Of a stretch of DNA of 64,000 nucleotides, positions 1 through 12,566 are shown piece after piece. Both the position numbers and the translations under genes were made by a program. The stretch is taken from contig WOFQ01000057.1 of the NCBI GenBank assembly GCA_012184525.1, forward strand, positions 124,001-188,000, read 5' to 3'. Numbering within the stretch: the stretch's first letter is position 1; every line of letters begins with the position of its first letter. This stretch comes from Xenoacremonium recifei (taxonomy: Eukaryota; Ascomycota; Sordariomycetes; Hypocreales; Nectriaceae). The notes beneath the pieces are model-generated. The model was not told the origin of the DNA, searched no databases, and saw only the letters and a list, made by a program, of their open reading frames with translations.

Positions 1-2
1 GC

Positions 3-1010
3 ACCATTACCTTTAAGAATGGTGTTACTGCGAAGCACGACCTGATTGTTGGTGCTGACGGGATCGGCTCAACGGTCAGAGGAGTCATTGGTATTCATCC
101 TGCGAAACGTCCTTCAGATCAAAGCTGCCTGCACTGCAATGTGATGACAGAAGATGCTGTAAAGGCGGGTCTTGTCGATTATTCGCAAGATAGTGCCCTC
201 GAGTACTGGGGTGGTCAAGAAGGCAAATGGGACAAGATTGTGTTGTCGCCCTGCAATGGTGGCAAGATCCTGTCCTACTACTGTTTCTTCCCCCGAGAGC
301 AGGGAGACTACACCAGCCAGTCCTGGGGCGCGGAGGACCGCCCGCTTGAAGAGCTCTTGAGCCCCTATCCTAATCTGGACCGACAGGTTTTTGCCCACCT
401 CTCTATTGGCAAGGACATTCAGCCCTGGCGGCTCTGGATGCACGACCCTTACCCTTACATGCACAAGGCCAATGTTTGCCTTCTTGGTGACGCCGGCCAT
501 CCCATGATGCCGCACCAGAGCCAAGGCGCTTGTATGGCTATTGAAGATGCTGCCGCGCTCGGCATCTTATTCAGCCCCAAGTATTTTGATGGTGATGTTG
601 CTAAGTCTCTGGCTGTTTACACCGAAGTTCGTTTGCCACGAGCAACCCGTGTCCAGTCTGCTGCTGCTAAAGCTGCCTACAACATCAATGAGCGAATTGG
701 TTAGTTCTCTATGTAAAGAAAGTTTAGGCATCCTTTCTGACACGCTTTAGGGTTCTCTGAGAACAAGAATATCGCCACTTACAAGGTGGAAGATGAGAGA
801 AAGAAGCTTACTATCGAGGAGATGAATGCGTGAGTCATGAGTGCACTGTAGTACTGCGTTGCGGCATTGCTAATTCCTTGCAGGTACGATATGTACAGAG
901 ATATTGAGGAGAAGCTAGCGATGCAAAAGGGCGATAAATACCTAGGCAAGTTTATCTGTGGGTTGCCTATCGGTCTTGAGCTTCCAAATGGTGTCACAAT
1001 TGGTGCATGA
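3..1010 (+). CDS. FAD-dependent monooxygenase (salicylate-hydroxylase type), 5' partial
   Basis: This is the 3' part of an aromatic-ring hydroxylase-like flavoprotein; the start lies before the window. The frame is open from base 3. I read exons 3-699, 751-829 and 884-1010, with introns 700-750 and 830-883, giving 300 visible residues. The DG motif (LIVGADGIGSTVR) is encoded near base 45, and the second FAD-contacting motif (LLGDAGHPMMPHQSQGA) at about 480-530. Both belong to the class A flavin monooxygenases, which use NAD(P)H and O2 to hydroxylate phenolic or heteroaromatic acids. The N-terminal GxGxxG fold is off the window, and the substrate cannot be read from what remains. The next gene is convergent, so no operon-like partner is visible here. 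Confidence 0.85.
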
Positions 1011-1715
1011 ATACCATATTTTATGGGGATGGACATATTGTCATGATTTGATGTGAAGCATTATCAAGCATTTGGGGGCGCGTTGTACAATTGCAGATAT
1101 CCTTGCGTAAGATAGACACTTAGAATGGAACACAGTTACAGCCTGCATTAAATGACGTACAAGATTGAACCTCATGGCAAAGAGCAAAGTTTAGGGAAAC
1201 TATCTTCAGCAATACGACTAACATTTGTTCTTGGCTTGCTTGCACTTGCTCTCGGCGTAGTTGAGCTCCGTCCCAAGTGAAAAAGTACAGGGTAGGTAGA
1301 ATTTAATTACATTAGCATTCTGCCGCAATTAAAATAGCGATCGATATAGTTACTCCGTTATGGGTAAAGACTTGCAAGCAAACAGGGGACATACATAAGA
1401 AACGACTATCATATACTATAATCTCACATTGTAGTTGCTACTCTCAACATTCACCGAGAGTATTTAGGGTCTGCGCGATTGGCGGGATGATATATGCAAA
1501 ACACTGGAAACAAGAGATTGTCGAAGGCACAAGCTTGATGAATGAAACCTCCAATTGAAACCGCGTAAGGTGCAGTGAATAAATATTGAGTATTCTAATG
1601 AGCTGGTGGACCATGACTCCGTACTTCCTATCGCTTGAAATTGATTCCGCTAAGTATCCGACAATTCGCCTCACCCACTATGGTAACTAAGTCATCTCAT
1701 CGGGCGTGGATCCGA
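1011..1715. other. Intergenic, tail-to-tail
   Basis: This is the AT-rich 3' space between two convergent genes. I see no ORF with codon structure, no repeat and no RNA gene in it. Confidence 0.6.
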
Positions 1716-2854
1716 TTACGCAGGAAGCTCTGCCGAGAAATTATTGGCTGGCAGCTCAGAGTAATGATGGTTGCTACCGTCAGGAGATGCGACCTTCGTC
1801 GATGCTGGCGAGTAAATCTCCTGTGGTGGTATCTCCTTTGTCTCCGAATACAACGGGGCCGTTTGTTGAGGGTACATATTGGTCATCTCTTGAGGTGTTG
1901 CGCCGTCATCATTGCCCAGCTCCGCAGGTCCTCGTGTCATCCCGTTGCCTCTTCTCCTCCTCCGCAGCAAGAAGCCTATAGCGACAACGAGAAGAACAAC
2001 GCCAGCCGCAACACCAATTCCTATGCCGGCCTTGGCACCCTTTGACAGACCTGAACTGCCCCCATCCGAGTCACTGGCACTGGAAGTGGCAGCAGATGCG
2101 GAAGCGCTCGTAGCAGTAGCACCGGTTGAGATATCCGAGGGTTGGTGGTTCAGCTGGAACATTACGTTGAAAAGAGTCATAATTTGCGTAGACGAGCCGT
2201 CCGTGACAACAGAGACTGGCTCTACGGATGTGATGACGCTGTCACCGCTTGTCAAGAACACGGTCTCTTCGACTGTAGATACTGCTTCGACCATCGATGG
2301 AAACGTAATCAGTTCGGTGCTGACGAGATTGGTGCCTTTGCATTGTCCGGTGGATAAGACGGTCTTGGTCGAAGCGACGGCGAAGCAGCTTTGGCCGTTC
2401 GGGAGGATGTTGGTGCATTGGTATCCCCTGATATGGTTAGCTCTTGACCTTGTCGAGTGTTCTCCCAGAGGTTTTGGTCATTATCTTACGAAGGGCAGCA
2501 TCCAATGGCAGTTTCACTAGGCCTCAGCGAGAACTGCACTTCCCAGTCCGAAGCACCGTTGTATGTGGCCGAGCATGCTGAGGTCCAACCGGCGGGGCAT
2601 TCCAATCCTGGGGAGTAGTATCCCCAACCAGAGAAGGGAGCAGTGTGGTCTGCCACTCCGCTTTGTCGAGGCGGCCAGCAGCTAGGTGCGCCTGAGATCG
2701 TCACATCTCCTGTTGGAGAGGCACAGCTCTGGCCGAAGTAGCCAGAAGTGCACGACGTGCAACCACCAGTCCAGAAGAAGCTGCATTCGTCTGGCTGCGT
2801 CCATGTGGAAGTCAGGGGCCCTAGGAAGGTACCGCCTTGGTTCGTGAGGGCCAT
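1716..2854 (-). CDS. Cys-rich single-pass membrane protein of unknown function
   Basis: Two exons (2854-2490 and 2427-1716; intron 2428-2489) encode 358 residues. The N-terminal half is rich in Cys, Trp and Gly, with pairs such as CTSC and CC. A Ser/Thr/Ala-rich stalk follows, then one hydrophobic segment (around AGIGIGVAAGVVLLVVAIGFLL) and a run of five arginines as the stop-transfer. The cytosolic tail is about 80 residues and contains Pro, Tyr and Gln-rich motifs. This ectodomain, stalk, helix and tail order is common to many uncharacterised fungal surface proteins and resembles wall-stress sensors in outline. I recognise no named domain. The chosen ATG lacks a signal peptide, so a short upstream exon is possible. 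Function is not inferred. Confidence 0.8.
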
Positions 2855-4865
2855 CTTGAATCCCTCGAAAGCTGAGACGAGTCGATTACAAAACTGGGCT
2901 GGCTTGGAGCGGGATCACCAACGGAAGAGAGGAGATCAAAATTTTTCAGATGGCAGAGGATCCAGGAAGCCATCAGTCTTATAGAGCCACCTCTCTTCCG
3001 CAACAAGAGGAAGATCATCCATGCTAGGATTGAACGAGATGACAGAATGACACTGTCCCCAGAGGGCCCGCCAGACGAGCAAGCATTGGATCAGCTACCC
3101 GTTTGACCTTGGGTATTGGGCTGGCACCGCTGGATGTCCAGGGCTACGTGTAGCACCATTCTTTTGACTTCCGACGGCCGCGCGTCAGCCCAGCAGCATC
3201 GCCGCCTCGTCCTGCAATCTGTGAGCGAGCTGTCTCCTCCCCGGAGGGGTTGCGGACCCCTTCCCACACGCGATCCTGGAACGAGGGATGCATGTCAGCC
3301 TTAACCAGCAAGAGCCGTGCAGGGGCTAGGATCCAAAGGCGGCCAAGAGGAGCGAAAGAACCTGAGGGCAACCAATTGCGCCTCTTGTCTGGCGCTTAGC
3401 CCTACTTGTAGAGGCCGTTCTGGAGACTGGGGCGGAGACCTGCCAGGCCAGTTGAATCCCACGGGGACCGGATGCCCGAAAATAGCTGAAGCCGTTGGCC
3501 GTTAGCCGTTCAATTCCTCTATGTCTGCAGGGCTGAAATCTCTGAACTTGAAGTGCTTGTGCTTGTTAGCTGTCTCCATGCACTCATCTCAGATCCAGGT
3601 CGTAGTGGCTAGTAGTCTCTCTCATCGCGGCTACTACTCTGTACAGAGTACTTACCGCCAATTCATCAACTCCGCACACGCGCGACAGTAGCATCGTGCG
3701 TTGCAAGGGGCGATAAGCGACTCTGGCGTTGGCACCGAATCAGACCATGAATTCGAGTCAGGAAGGCCGGTGGATAAAGCCGGACAAGAAATATAGTGCC
3801 GCCCTATCCGCCCTTGTCTTTTCTAGCCAGTGATCTCCGCTGCTCAGAGGGGTCTGCCTTGGGCCATTATATTACATTTGGGACTTTGGTAGGGAAAAAT
3901 GGGGGTTCTCCGTAACAAGACTCAAGAAGCTCGTTTTCTTCTTGGAGGTCAACCAGACTTAGTCATTTGAGTCTGTGCCCTTGTTATTCCCGGTTCTCTG
4001 TCGGACTTTCAATAAGTCTTTTGCTAACTTTTCAACGGAGTGCTGAGCGCAACAATAACCCATAGCTATTTCTAGGCTGCTTACCTGTATGCTGTGCCCA
4101 GGCTCCTATCTTGATCTCGGGCACATATAGAAGCATACTCCGTATAGCTTGCATAACATTTCTGATTGCCCCCAAAATCCGCCGCTGGAAATTTAGGATG
4201 GGAACGCTCCCTGAAACCGTGCTTGCCCCAGGGTTATTCAGCTAACCAGATTTGCACCATATTGACCAGGATAATACAGAAGGTCCCGAATCCCAACGCT
4301 CTCGGATCACTCAATATTATAATCCATTTAACATTAATTTCGATTGAGTGAACTTCCGCTTCTTTCCTTTCGATCAATGTTACTCTTTTCACATCGGCTC
4401 TACAGAGTAACTTCAACTATGCAGGAAGAAGGCGAACTATCATGTCAAAAGCATATACGGAGTACGGAGTAGTCTTATAGGAAAGACTTCTACTAGTTTC
4501 ATGCAACACTATGAGTAGTTTCATATCTTCAAGAAATACTGGTTCAGCTACCTTACGAACTGTATCGGAAGGGCTCGCCTTTTGATTGCTTTCCACAGTT
4601 GTCCTAATTGGGTTATATCTTGCGACACCACCATTTGTAAACATAGGGGGACAGTAATATCAGAATCTTTTTCCAGAAATAGGTCTCGTCATCTCGGCTC
4701 GATATCCATTTGAAATGGCTCAGTAAGTCTCATGTTGCGTGAGCAGTCACAAGAAGCGTTGATAATAAGGACGTACGTTCACAATGCGGAAGCCGTTTAA
4801 ATGCTCTTACTTTTCATTAGCTAGTGCATGTACAATGCGTCCTACCTAACATTCATTAAGTGAAG
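2855..4865. other. Two-kilobase gene-sparse region with TACTCCGTA-type short repeats
   Basis: No ORF here shows domain or codon structure. It holds the upstream region of the membrane-protein gene. A perfect 16-base palindrome (TACTCTGTACAGAGTA) lies at 3635-3650. The 9-mer TACTCCGTA is at 4136-4144, and its complement occurs twice, overlapping by one or two bases, at 4456-4471. Nothing else stands out. Confidence 0.55.
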
Positions 4866-5777
4866 CTATTTATTTGTAATGTATTCCTTCACAAACTGTT
4901 CCAAGTTCTCCTGAGGCAAATCTAGCTTCCCATTCCACAGACCTTTGGTGACCGAGAAATTCCCTAACCCCCCCTTGCCGTATACAGCTCCCGCAATCAT
5001 AGCCAGTACACCTAGCGGTTGTCCCTCGTTCACTTGTGAAGAGCCACTTTCCCATAACTCTTCAACAGTGCTGTGCGAAACTTCAAAATTGTCGTCTGTC
5101 GCATTTTCAAGTGCCCTAAGCACTTCATTTTGAGTTATAGTGAAACTGTTGATGTAGACATATTGGTTCTTGGTGAGGTTAGGTTTCTTGAAACATTTGG
5201 CTATAGCACGGCCAACTTGAGCAAGATTCGTAGCTTCAAAAGAAACGTCTCCGCCATCAAATATCGTGACAGTGCGAGCGGGGACATTCCAACCTCCAAA
5301 GCCAGGGATGTTCAGACCCCAATCGAACATGGATCCTGTAATGACTGCCGTCCATGAAATCTTGTCTTCGTTGGATTTGAGGTAATTTAGGGTTTCGATT
5401 TTGTCCGACAGAAATGGGATAAAGGTTGATGCCGACGGGTCTGCTGTGTCGATTCCAAATTCCGATGGTACAAAGACTTTGACGCCTGCGGAGATGGCAG
5501 CGTCGACGAGGTCCTTCTGCCCTCCTAATGCGCCACCTGGGGTGATGCTGGAAATGGTGCTCACGATTGCGTCTTGACCTTTGAAGACATCGGCGAGAGA
5601 CGATGCAGTGAAGTCGGACTTGAGATGTCTCACGCCTGCCGGCAAGACAGCCGTAGAGGATTCCCGAGTTAAGCCGGTGACTTGAAAGCCTTCATCCAGC
5701 AAGGCCTTGATGGTTGAGCTGCCGACGCTTCCACTTGCTCCAACCACTAACACGTTCTTGATTTGTGGGGAGACCAT
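4866..5777 (-). CDS. NmrA/isoflavone-reductase-like NAD(P)-binding protein
   Basis: A single uninterrupted exon of 303 residues forms an atypical short-chain dehydrogenase of the PCBER/NmrA group. The N-terminal Rossmann motif GASGSVG spans residues 13-19. The segment VKVFVPSEFGID near residue 100 is typical of the isoflavone/phenylcoumaran reductase side of the family, as are the WNVPARTVTIFDGG and ALGVLAMIAG regions. Members either reduce phenylpropanoid-like substrates or act as NAD(P) redox sensors; the sequence does not decide which. The ATG has a TATAAAG-like element about 100 bases upstream (around 5876-5882 on the other strand). It is divergent from the metallo-hydrolase gene, with 635 bases between them. 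Confidence 0.9.
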   Translation of the reverse strand: MVSPQIKNVLVVGASGSVGSSTIKALLDEGFQVTGLTRESSTAVLPAGVRHLKSDFTASSLADVFKGQDAIVSTISSITPGGALGGQKDLVDAAISAGVKVFVPSEFGIDTADPSASTFIPFLSDKIETLNYLKSNEDKISWTAVITGSMFDWGLNIPGFGGWNVPARTVTIFDGGDVSFEATNLAQVGRAIAKCFKKPNLTKNQYVYINSFTITQNEVLRALENATDDNFEVSHSTVEELWESGSSQVNEGQPLGVLAMIAGAVYGKGGLGNFSVTKGLWNGKLDLPQENLEQFVKEYITNK

Positions 5778-6412
5778 GGCGAGATTGTGGGCTTGTAAAA
5801 CGATTTGATGTGTGAATAATTATGGGAATGGTGCACAGAATGGTAGAAGAGATGTTGTCTTGGGGTTAAACGACGCTTTATACTACCCGACAATGCGAGA
5901 AAAATATCGCTATTTTCTTGTGAAAGCTAAATGATTAATTACACTACTAATATGCCAAGAAAAAGACATCAAATCTTCTACAATTGCTAACTTCATTATC
6001 GTGATAAATCAGTCGTTATTGTGTCAGTTGAATTTTGATTCGCTCGGTGCTCCGTGGAGCTCAATTTGTAATCTCTGATCTTATCTAATCTGTCAAAACA
6101 CTTTGGAATCATTTATACCGACCGAAGTCAAGCTATCAAACTTTCGTGTCTTGATGGCGATGGTGTGACGAAAATCGGAGCTCTTATATAATTTGCTGAC
6201 TTAGCTTTGACTTAGCTTATTTGGTGTGGAATCTGTCGACCCTCAAAAGCAGATATCGTCTGGATTGCCAACCACGCCCTTCGGTCCTTTTGAACTTCGT
6301 GATCTTTATGGAAACTCTTGATGATGGAAACATATAAGTAAGTATTTCTGACCGCTGTAGATAGTCCTAAATCGAATTGTCTGTTCGACATCAAGTTGCC
6401 CACAATACAAAC
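5778..6412. promoter_or_regulatory. Divergent promoter region
   Basis: This AT-rich region lies between two head-to-head genes. A TATAAAG-like element on the minus strand lies near 5876-5882. I identified no further site with confidence. Confidence 0.4.
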
Positions 6413-7318
6413 ATGGCACTTAAGTACGCAGTGTACATAAACCTTCCTATCCCGACCGCTGCAAAGTCGCCAGACCCTTCATCGAAGGACTCGGGCGTTT
6501 GGTCTCCCTTGTCCTGTACCCTAGTATACACGCCCACGACAGCCCTTCTCGTGGACTGCCCGGCAACAATTGCGGCGACAAATGAATTGGCATCATGGAT
6601 CAAATCCACCTTGCCAGTTGGTTGTACTTTGAAGTACTTCATCGCTTCCCACGCCCATGGTGATCATTTCATGGGGTTTCCTATCCTGAAAGACGTCTTT
6701 CCTAGCGTCAATGCGATTGGAACTCGGAGCGTGGTCGAGGGGATAGCCGAGCAGTATTCTCCATCTATCTACGAGGGGCTTTGGTTGAGCTGTTTCCCTC
6801 CCGCCGAAGATGGAACTAGCATGCCTGAGACAAAGGCTAACTTCGAGTCTCTGCCGACTTCTAACGATTTATATCTGGATGGCCACTTGGTCAAGCTGTA
6901 CGATGTACCACATGGGGACACCCACGCCAATTCGTTCATACACTTTCCTGATCTCGGGCTTGTGGTTGCAGGAGATCTCGTTTATAATGGTGACTGTCAC
7001 CAATGGCTCGGTGAAGCTTCTACTCAAGAAAAGCGAGACGGGTGGATGAAGGCGCTGTCGCAGATCATGGCATTGAAGCCGCGGACCGTGGTGTCCGGGC
7101 ACTCCTTTCAGCCTGAGTCGGAGCCCACTGAGACAGGCGCCATGGAAACGCTCAAATCAACGGAAGACTACATCAAGGCGTTCCAGGAAGAACTGAGAAC
7201 TGCCCAGAGTGGGGAAGACTTGTTCAATAAGATGAGAGCTCGCTTTTCGCGTTGGAATCTGTGGATTCTCCAGGGGAGCTGTATGGCTGGATTCGAGAAC
7301 AGACAGACCCTGGCTTGA
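6413..7318 (+). CDS. Metallo-beta-lactamase-fold hydrolase
   Basis: This intronless gene of 301 residues starts at the ATG at 6413, which has the strong context ACAAACATGGC; the ATG-less extension upstream is ignored. The metal-binding signature HAHGDH is at residues 80-85. Later family motifs are visible: PHGDTHANSF with a His ligand, VVAGDLVYN with the bridging Asp, and VVSGHS with the last His. This places it in the large MBL-fold Zn hydrolase superfamily (glyoxalase II, lactonases, PNG hydrolases, beta-lactamase-like enzymes). No signal peptide is seen. The substrate cannot be assigned; fungal homologues include lactone-hydrolysing enzymes that degrade mycotoxins and enzymes of polyketide pathways. 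Confidence 0.88.
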   Translation: MALKYAVYINLPIPTAAKSPDPSSKDSGVWSPLSCTLVYTPTTALLVDCPATIAATNELASWIKSTLPVGCTLKYFIASHAHGDHFMGFPILKDVFPSVNAIGTRSVVEGIAEQYSPSIYEGLWLSCFPPAEDGTSMPETKANFESLPTSNDLYLDGHLVKLYDVPHGDTHANSFIHFPDLGLVVAGDLVYNGDCHQWLGEASTQEKRDGWMKALSQIMALKPRTVVSGHSFQPESEPTETGAMETLKSTEDYIKAFQEELRTAQSGEDLFNKMRARFSRWNLWILQGSCMAGFENRQTLA

Positions 7319-8042
7319 TGCATACGGAAACATGTATTCTTGACTGGAGGATGGATCAGATTGAAAGAATCAAGGATCTTACCAAATTAGTTAATCCATC
7401 GCAAATCAATCAGATCGATAACTTCGCGCGATTACAGACACACGCTCGGGATATCATCTTGCGAGAAAGAACTTGTTGGGCCGAGAGACTAAGATCGATC
7501 TGGGCTACACTCCGGACATATATTATTGGAAGTCTGGAGTATTCGTAGATTCGGATGGTGGAATACAATTCGCGCTTCCCCTCCAACTTCAGAAGTGCAG
7601 GGTGTTAGCTGACGATCTCGTGTCTATCTTCACCCGCTGCGGCAATAAACCCTTGCGCGCATGATTCACATTCGGTCCGACCGACATCATGCGCCAGCAG
7701 CCTATTCTACATCCGCAAACTACAACGCTGGAGAACCCCGCATAGTACCCCAGGAATACTCTATCACCGGTTGATGGATAAACTTGTTTACTGGGACCAT
7801 TCGTGGGGAGTTGCGGGCACCAATCGATGGAAACCAACCAAGTCATGGTGTCTCCATTCCGCAACCAACTCCTCCGAGAGAGCAACTGAAGGTGGCACCG
7901 TATTCTCGGTCTTCGGTTGAGCTTACTGCGAGAAGTGGTCTCTATGGAAATGGCTCTCTATTGACCTTCTCGAATACATAAGTCATGTGTGCCCCCCAGT
8001 GAGAAGCGCAAGCATACGGCAACGTGGTGCTGTTTCGTCAAG
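7319..8042. other. Intergenic, same-strand genes
   Basis: Short open frames occur, but none resembles a protein I know. The second half is presumably the promoter of the rhamnosidase gene. Confidence 0.45.
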
Positions 8043-10171
8043 ATGATATTCATCCGGTGGACATTGTTCGCGCAAATCTTGCTACTCGCTGCAGCCCAGG
8101 CCCCATTCAGCGAGTACATATTGTCTCAAAAGTCGTCAATTTTGTATCCAGAGGCCGTTTATCAGATTGGCGGTGACGTCAAGAACCCTGGTGCTCTCGT
8201 AAGAAGGAAGTCTAATACCTTTGCTCAAGCGTCGGGAGCACTGGTGTTGAATGGGAAAGGTTCCTATGTCACGTACGACTTTGGGAAGAATATAGCAGGT
8301 CAGGTGGGCTTTGATGTCTCCTCTATGTCCGGTCAAGCAGCTGAACTGGAGTTCACCTTTACCGAGAGCTCACTTTACATCAGCCCTGAGTACTGCGATG
8401 CTACGCAGAATGAAGGCCTAGATTATCCTCTCTCATTTGGCCTGACGGGGCTCGGATCTTACTCCGCCAGCAAAGAGCATCTGCGTGGAGGATTCCGTTA
8501 TTTAACTGTTGTTTACAACTCCACTGGAAGTGTTAGCCTCTCAGAACTCCATGTTAAATGGACAGCGACACCTGAAATGCCGGACCCCACGTCCTACACA
8601 GGGTATTTCCATAGCGATAGTGAGAAGCTCAACCGAGTCTGGTATGCCGGGGCGTACACCAACCAACTGTGTTCAATTGATCCAACGACTGGGGATGCCT
8701 TGAATCTTCCCTTGTCGGGTTGGTATTATAACTTTACTATAGCAAGTAAGTCTATCACGTGGCTACTGAAAGCTTAATTTCTCTCCCAGCATACCAACAA
8801 TTTACTAACTATTCTTTAGACGGTACTTCGGCGTTGGTCGACGGCGGGAAAAGAGACCGTCTTGTTTGGCCTGGCGATATTGCTATCTCGGGGCCGTCGA
8901 TATTTGTATCCACGAACAGCCTAGTTCCTATCAAAAACGGGATTGACGCTCTTTTAAATCTCCAGACATCCACAGGTGCACTTCCGTATGCTGGTCCTGG
9001 GTTTACATATGGTGCTTGGAGCTTCACCTATCACTGCCACACCTTGAATGACATTTACGACTATTACCTTTATACCGGAGACTTGAACTATCTCAAGTCA
9101 ATATGGAAGAAGTATAAGCTAGCAATGAGTTACGCTGCAAGCTTCATCGACTCCTCCGGTTTGGCCAATGTCACCAGCAGTGCTGATTGGTTACGGAGCG
9201 GCATGGGCGGGCATAACATTGAGGTAAGTAATCCTGCATCATGAAGATGCGAATTCTACTAATAGGACTTTGCACAGGCTAATTCGATTCTCTATTATAC
9301 TCTAAACAATGCTTTGACTCTGGCTTCAGTGGTCCAGGACCATAGTGAGTCAGCTAGTTGGAAATCCTCCGCAGCTGGAATTCTACCTGCAGCAAATGAT
9401 CGTCTGTGGGATGTCTCCGAGTCGTTGTTTCTCGATAATGATGAGGCTGGAGAAACTGTTCATCCTCAAGATGGAAACTCCTGGGCCATTATCGCCGGAG
9501 TTGTCACGGAATCACGAGCTAAAGCAATCAGCAAGGCTCTAAAGAGCCGCTGGATCCGGCCTTATGGAGCACCTGCTCCTGAGGCTGGAGCGACTATCTC
9601 ACCATTTGCCTCGGGGTTTGAGTTACAGGCTCACATTCTAGCTGGCCAGGCGGACTACTCTGTTGACCTAATGGAATTCATGTGGGCAGACTTCATGCTC
9701 GACGATCCTCGCATGACGAACAGCAGCTTTATTGAAGGCTACTCTACGAACGGGAGCCTACACTATCCAGCTTATAGTAATGACGCCAGAATCAGTCACG
9801 CCCATGGCTGGGCAACCGCGCCTACATCCACGCTTACGTTTCTCGTGGGTGGGCTTCAGTTGACTTCTGCAGCTGGGAAAACGTGGAAAATTGCACCCGT
9901 TTTGGGTGGCCTCAGCCATGTTGAGACCGGGTATGAAACAGAGCTGGGAAAGTTTTCCGTTGAATGGCAGAAGGAGAAGATGGGGTTGTCCGGAAGCTTC
10001 ACGACACCCAAGTCAAGCAGTGGAGTGCTCAAGCTGCCTGTAGCGGAAGACGCACATGCATTGAGTCTCAAAGGGCCCCGGGGGTCTCGAAAAATAAGCG
10101 TTCGAGGATTATCAACGGTCACAGTCAAGGGTCTCACTGGTGGTCAGTATGAAGTAGAATTCGCGAGCTGA
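8043..10171 (+). CDS. Secreted alpha-L-rhamnosidase-like glycoside hydrolase (GH78)
   Basis: Three exons (8043-8745, 8820-9223, 9278-10171) encode 666 residues. The start at 8043 is chosen because it opens directly with a signal peptide (MIFIRWTLFAQILLLAAAQA). A beta-rich N-terminal part leads into a six-hairpin (alpha/alpha)6 catalytic domain. The segment DGGKRDRLVWPGD, formed across the first intron, is a hallmark of fungal GH78-like enzymes and carries acidic and basic active-site residues. Later WGEM-like landmarks are replaced by FMWADFML and HAHGWATAPTS, again typical of the family. The enzyme would release terminal rhamnose from plant glycosides or pectin outside the cell. The introns are 74 and 54 bases with consensus GTAAGT donors. 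Confidence 0.9.
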
Positions 10172-10650
10172 AGTGGTGGAGGAGGAAGGCTCTAGAATAA
10201 ATTACCGTTTGTTACAGTGCATTTTGGAATGTGAGATTGGTCCCGATTGCCTAAAATTGGGGGTGGCCCAGTGAACGAGATCGAATAACCCCAAGGACGC
10301 CTTCGCCAGCAGGACCATGACTCTCTACCAGGACCTACCACGACAGCATGAGAATTCTCTAAAACAAGGGAATTACAGTGCAATTCCTTTTTCTTCATCA
10401 GATGGCATTTTACTTGTGATCATTTAGGAATATTGGGCTTTGGCATCTTCCCTTGCCTAGTATGAGCCAGCCAATAGGGGATAATCTTCGGTCCCCGAAA
10501 TATTACTTCGGGATGATTCAGACTTTCCCCATGTATAAGCCGATGACTGCGGCCCAGTCAGGGCCGAATTGTTTTTATAAAACCGCTTTTTCTTAAGTTT
10601 ATTTCTTACTGCAAATAGTCCCAGACCTATTTTGTTTATCTTTCATCGCC
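10172..10650. promoter_or_regulatory. Promoter of the MFS gene
   Basis: A TATA-like TTTTTATAAAA lies at about 10571-10581, some 70-80 bases before the ATG, followed by a pyrimidine-rich stretch. No other feature is clear. Confidence 0.45.
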
Positions 10651-12566
10651 ATGTCACAAGAAATGAGAAACATGCCCGAAAACGCGACCAGCGAAGGCCC
10701 CGATAGCAACAGAAGCGAAGACGTCCATAGCTCGCCGTCCCCGACACCACTGGTCCCTCTGTATCCAACCGGGTTCAGCTTCGGGATAACTCTATTCGCG
10801 CTCTTCATATCTCTCTTCTGCGTCGCACTCGATAGCACTATCATTGCAACCGCAATCCCCCGGATTTCCGACGAGTTCCATGCTCTACAGGATGTGGGAT
10901 GGTACGGATCTTCTTATTTACTTACTAAATGCGGTGCGTATTGCAATTCCTTTTCCCGGCTGGTGCTCATTGGTTCCATTCAGCTTTTCAACTGCCCTTC
11001 GGAAAGTTCTTTCGCTTCTTCAGTCTGAAATGGACTTTCCTTACTGCGTTACTGATCTTCGAGGTCGGGTCACTGTTGTGCGCCGTGGCGCAGTCTTCGG
11101 CAATGCTAATTGTGGGAGTAAGTGCTTCCTTGATTTCTTTATTAACGGGAATTTCCTACTAACATTAAGGCAGCGTACGATCGCTGGTGTTGGATGCGCA
11201 GGCATCTCCAGCGGCGGTCTAATAATTATTGCCAATATTACGCCGATCGAGAAACGAGCGACATATCAGAGCATGTATGGTGGTATGTTTGGTATTGCAT
11301 CTGTTGTCGGCCCCTTGTTAGGTGGAGTTTTCACTGACAAGGTGTCCTGGCGCTGGTGTTTCTATATCAATCTTCCTTTAGGCGCCGTGTCTGCTGCCTT
11401 CATTGTCTTCTCCCTTCATTTGCCGCCGAAGCCGAATGCTATTATAGAGCAGGGAGTCCTTGGTCTTGTTCGTAATCTGGACCCTATTGGTTTTGTTCTA
11501 TTTGTTCCCAGTATCATCTGTCTTCTGTTCGCATTACAGGTATGTCGGGAACCAACGCAACGTCTCTTCATTGTGATACGTTCTAACTCCTGCCAGTGGG
11601 GAGGGACTACGTATGCATGGAATAGTGGGCAGATAGTTGTGCTTTTCGTAATATTCGGCATCACCCTTATAGCCTTTGTTGGCAGCCAGGCATGGCTTGG
11701 CGAACGAGGAACCGGTAGGAAAGACGCTGCTGTTAGAATACCGTTCACTAATGTTCAAGCCGACAGTCCCCCCTCGCATTGCCAAGCAACGAACGATTTT
11801 CGCGTCGAGTCTTTTTACGTTCTGCCTCGCAGGGACTTTTTTTCTTCTCAGCTACTACATCCCCATCTACTTCCAGGCAATTAAGGGTGACTCGGCTCTC
11901 CGTTCTGGCATCGATACGATCCCCCTCATTCTGCCAAATGTTATCGGTATTCTGTTTGCTGGTTTCGGAACGAGCAAGATCGGCTACTATGTACCTTTCA
12001 TCTATCTAGCCGTGATCATTGCCCCCATCGGTGCCGGACTTTTAACTACACTCGGGCCCGATACCAGCACGGCCAAGTGGATTGGATACCAGATTCTCTT
12101 CGGATTCGGATCTGGCTGCGGCTTTCAGCTTCCTCAGGTCGCCGCTCAGATCGTACTATCCCCACCAGACATTCCGATGGGTATCTCAGTGTCGATGCTT
12201 TTCCAAGGCCTGGGTGGCACGGTGTTGATTAGCGCGGCGAACAACGTACTCAACGATCAGCTACTACATTACATCAATGCGCTCAACCTTCCCAGCGTCG
12301 ACGGCATGGATGTGATCAATGCTGGAGCTACTGGGTTTCGGGATGTAGTTCCCTCACAGCACGTGAACGCGGTTGTCGACGTCTATAACGAGGCTCTTCG
12401 GAAGGCCCTTCAGATCGGTCTGATCATGGCTTGTCTAAGTGCTATCCCTGCTGTCTTATTGGAGTGGAAAAGTGTCAAGAAGGACAACACCAGCCCGTCG
12501 CAGTCCAAGTCGGAAACCAATTCTCCTTCACCAACTAAGCGCGATGTTGAGAAAGCATCAGCCTAA
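10651..12566 (+). CDS. MFS drug:H+ antiporter-type transporter (14-helix class)
   Basis: Five exons (10651-10933, 10984-11117, 11174-11539, 11597-11714, 11767-12566) give 566 residues. The hydrophilic N terminus is followed by the DHA2-type motif LDSTIIATAIPRI in helix 1, then VGWYGSSYLLT, RTIAGVGCAGI, and motif C-like GPLLGGVFTDKVSWRWCFYINLP. This family exports toxins, antibiotics and secondary metabolites, and a member often sits in biosynthetic clusters. The apparent frame change near 11714 is a 52-base intron: joining the exons restores the conserved TVPPRI segment. It is convergent with the AflR-like regulator. Confidence 0.93.

Noticed and set aside
11676..11766. Apparent frameshift in the MFS gene near 11714
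   Set aside because: A 52-base GT-AG intron (11715-11766) joins the frames and restores the conserved TVPPRI segment.
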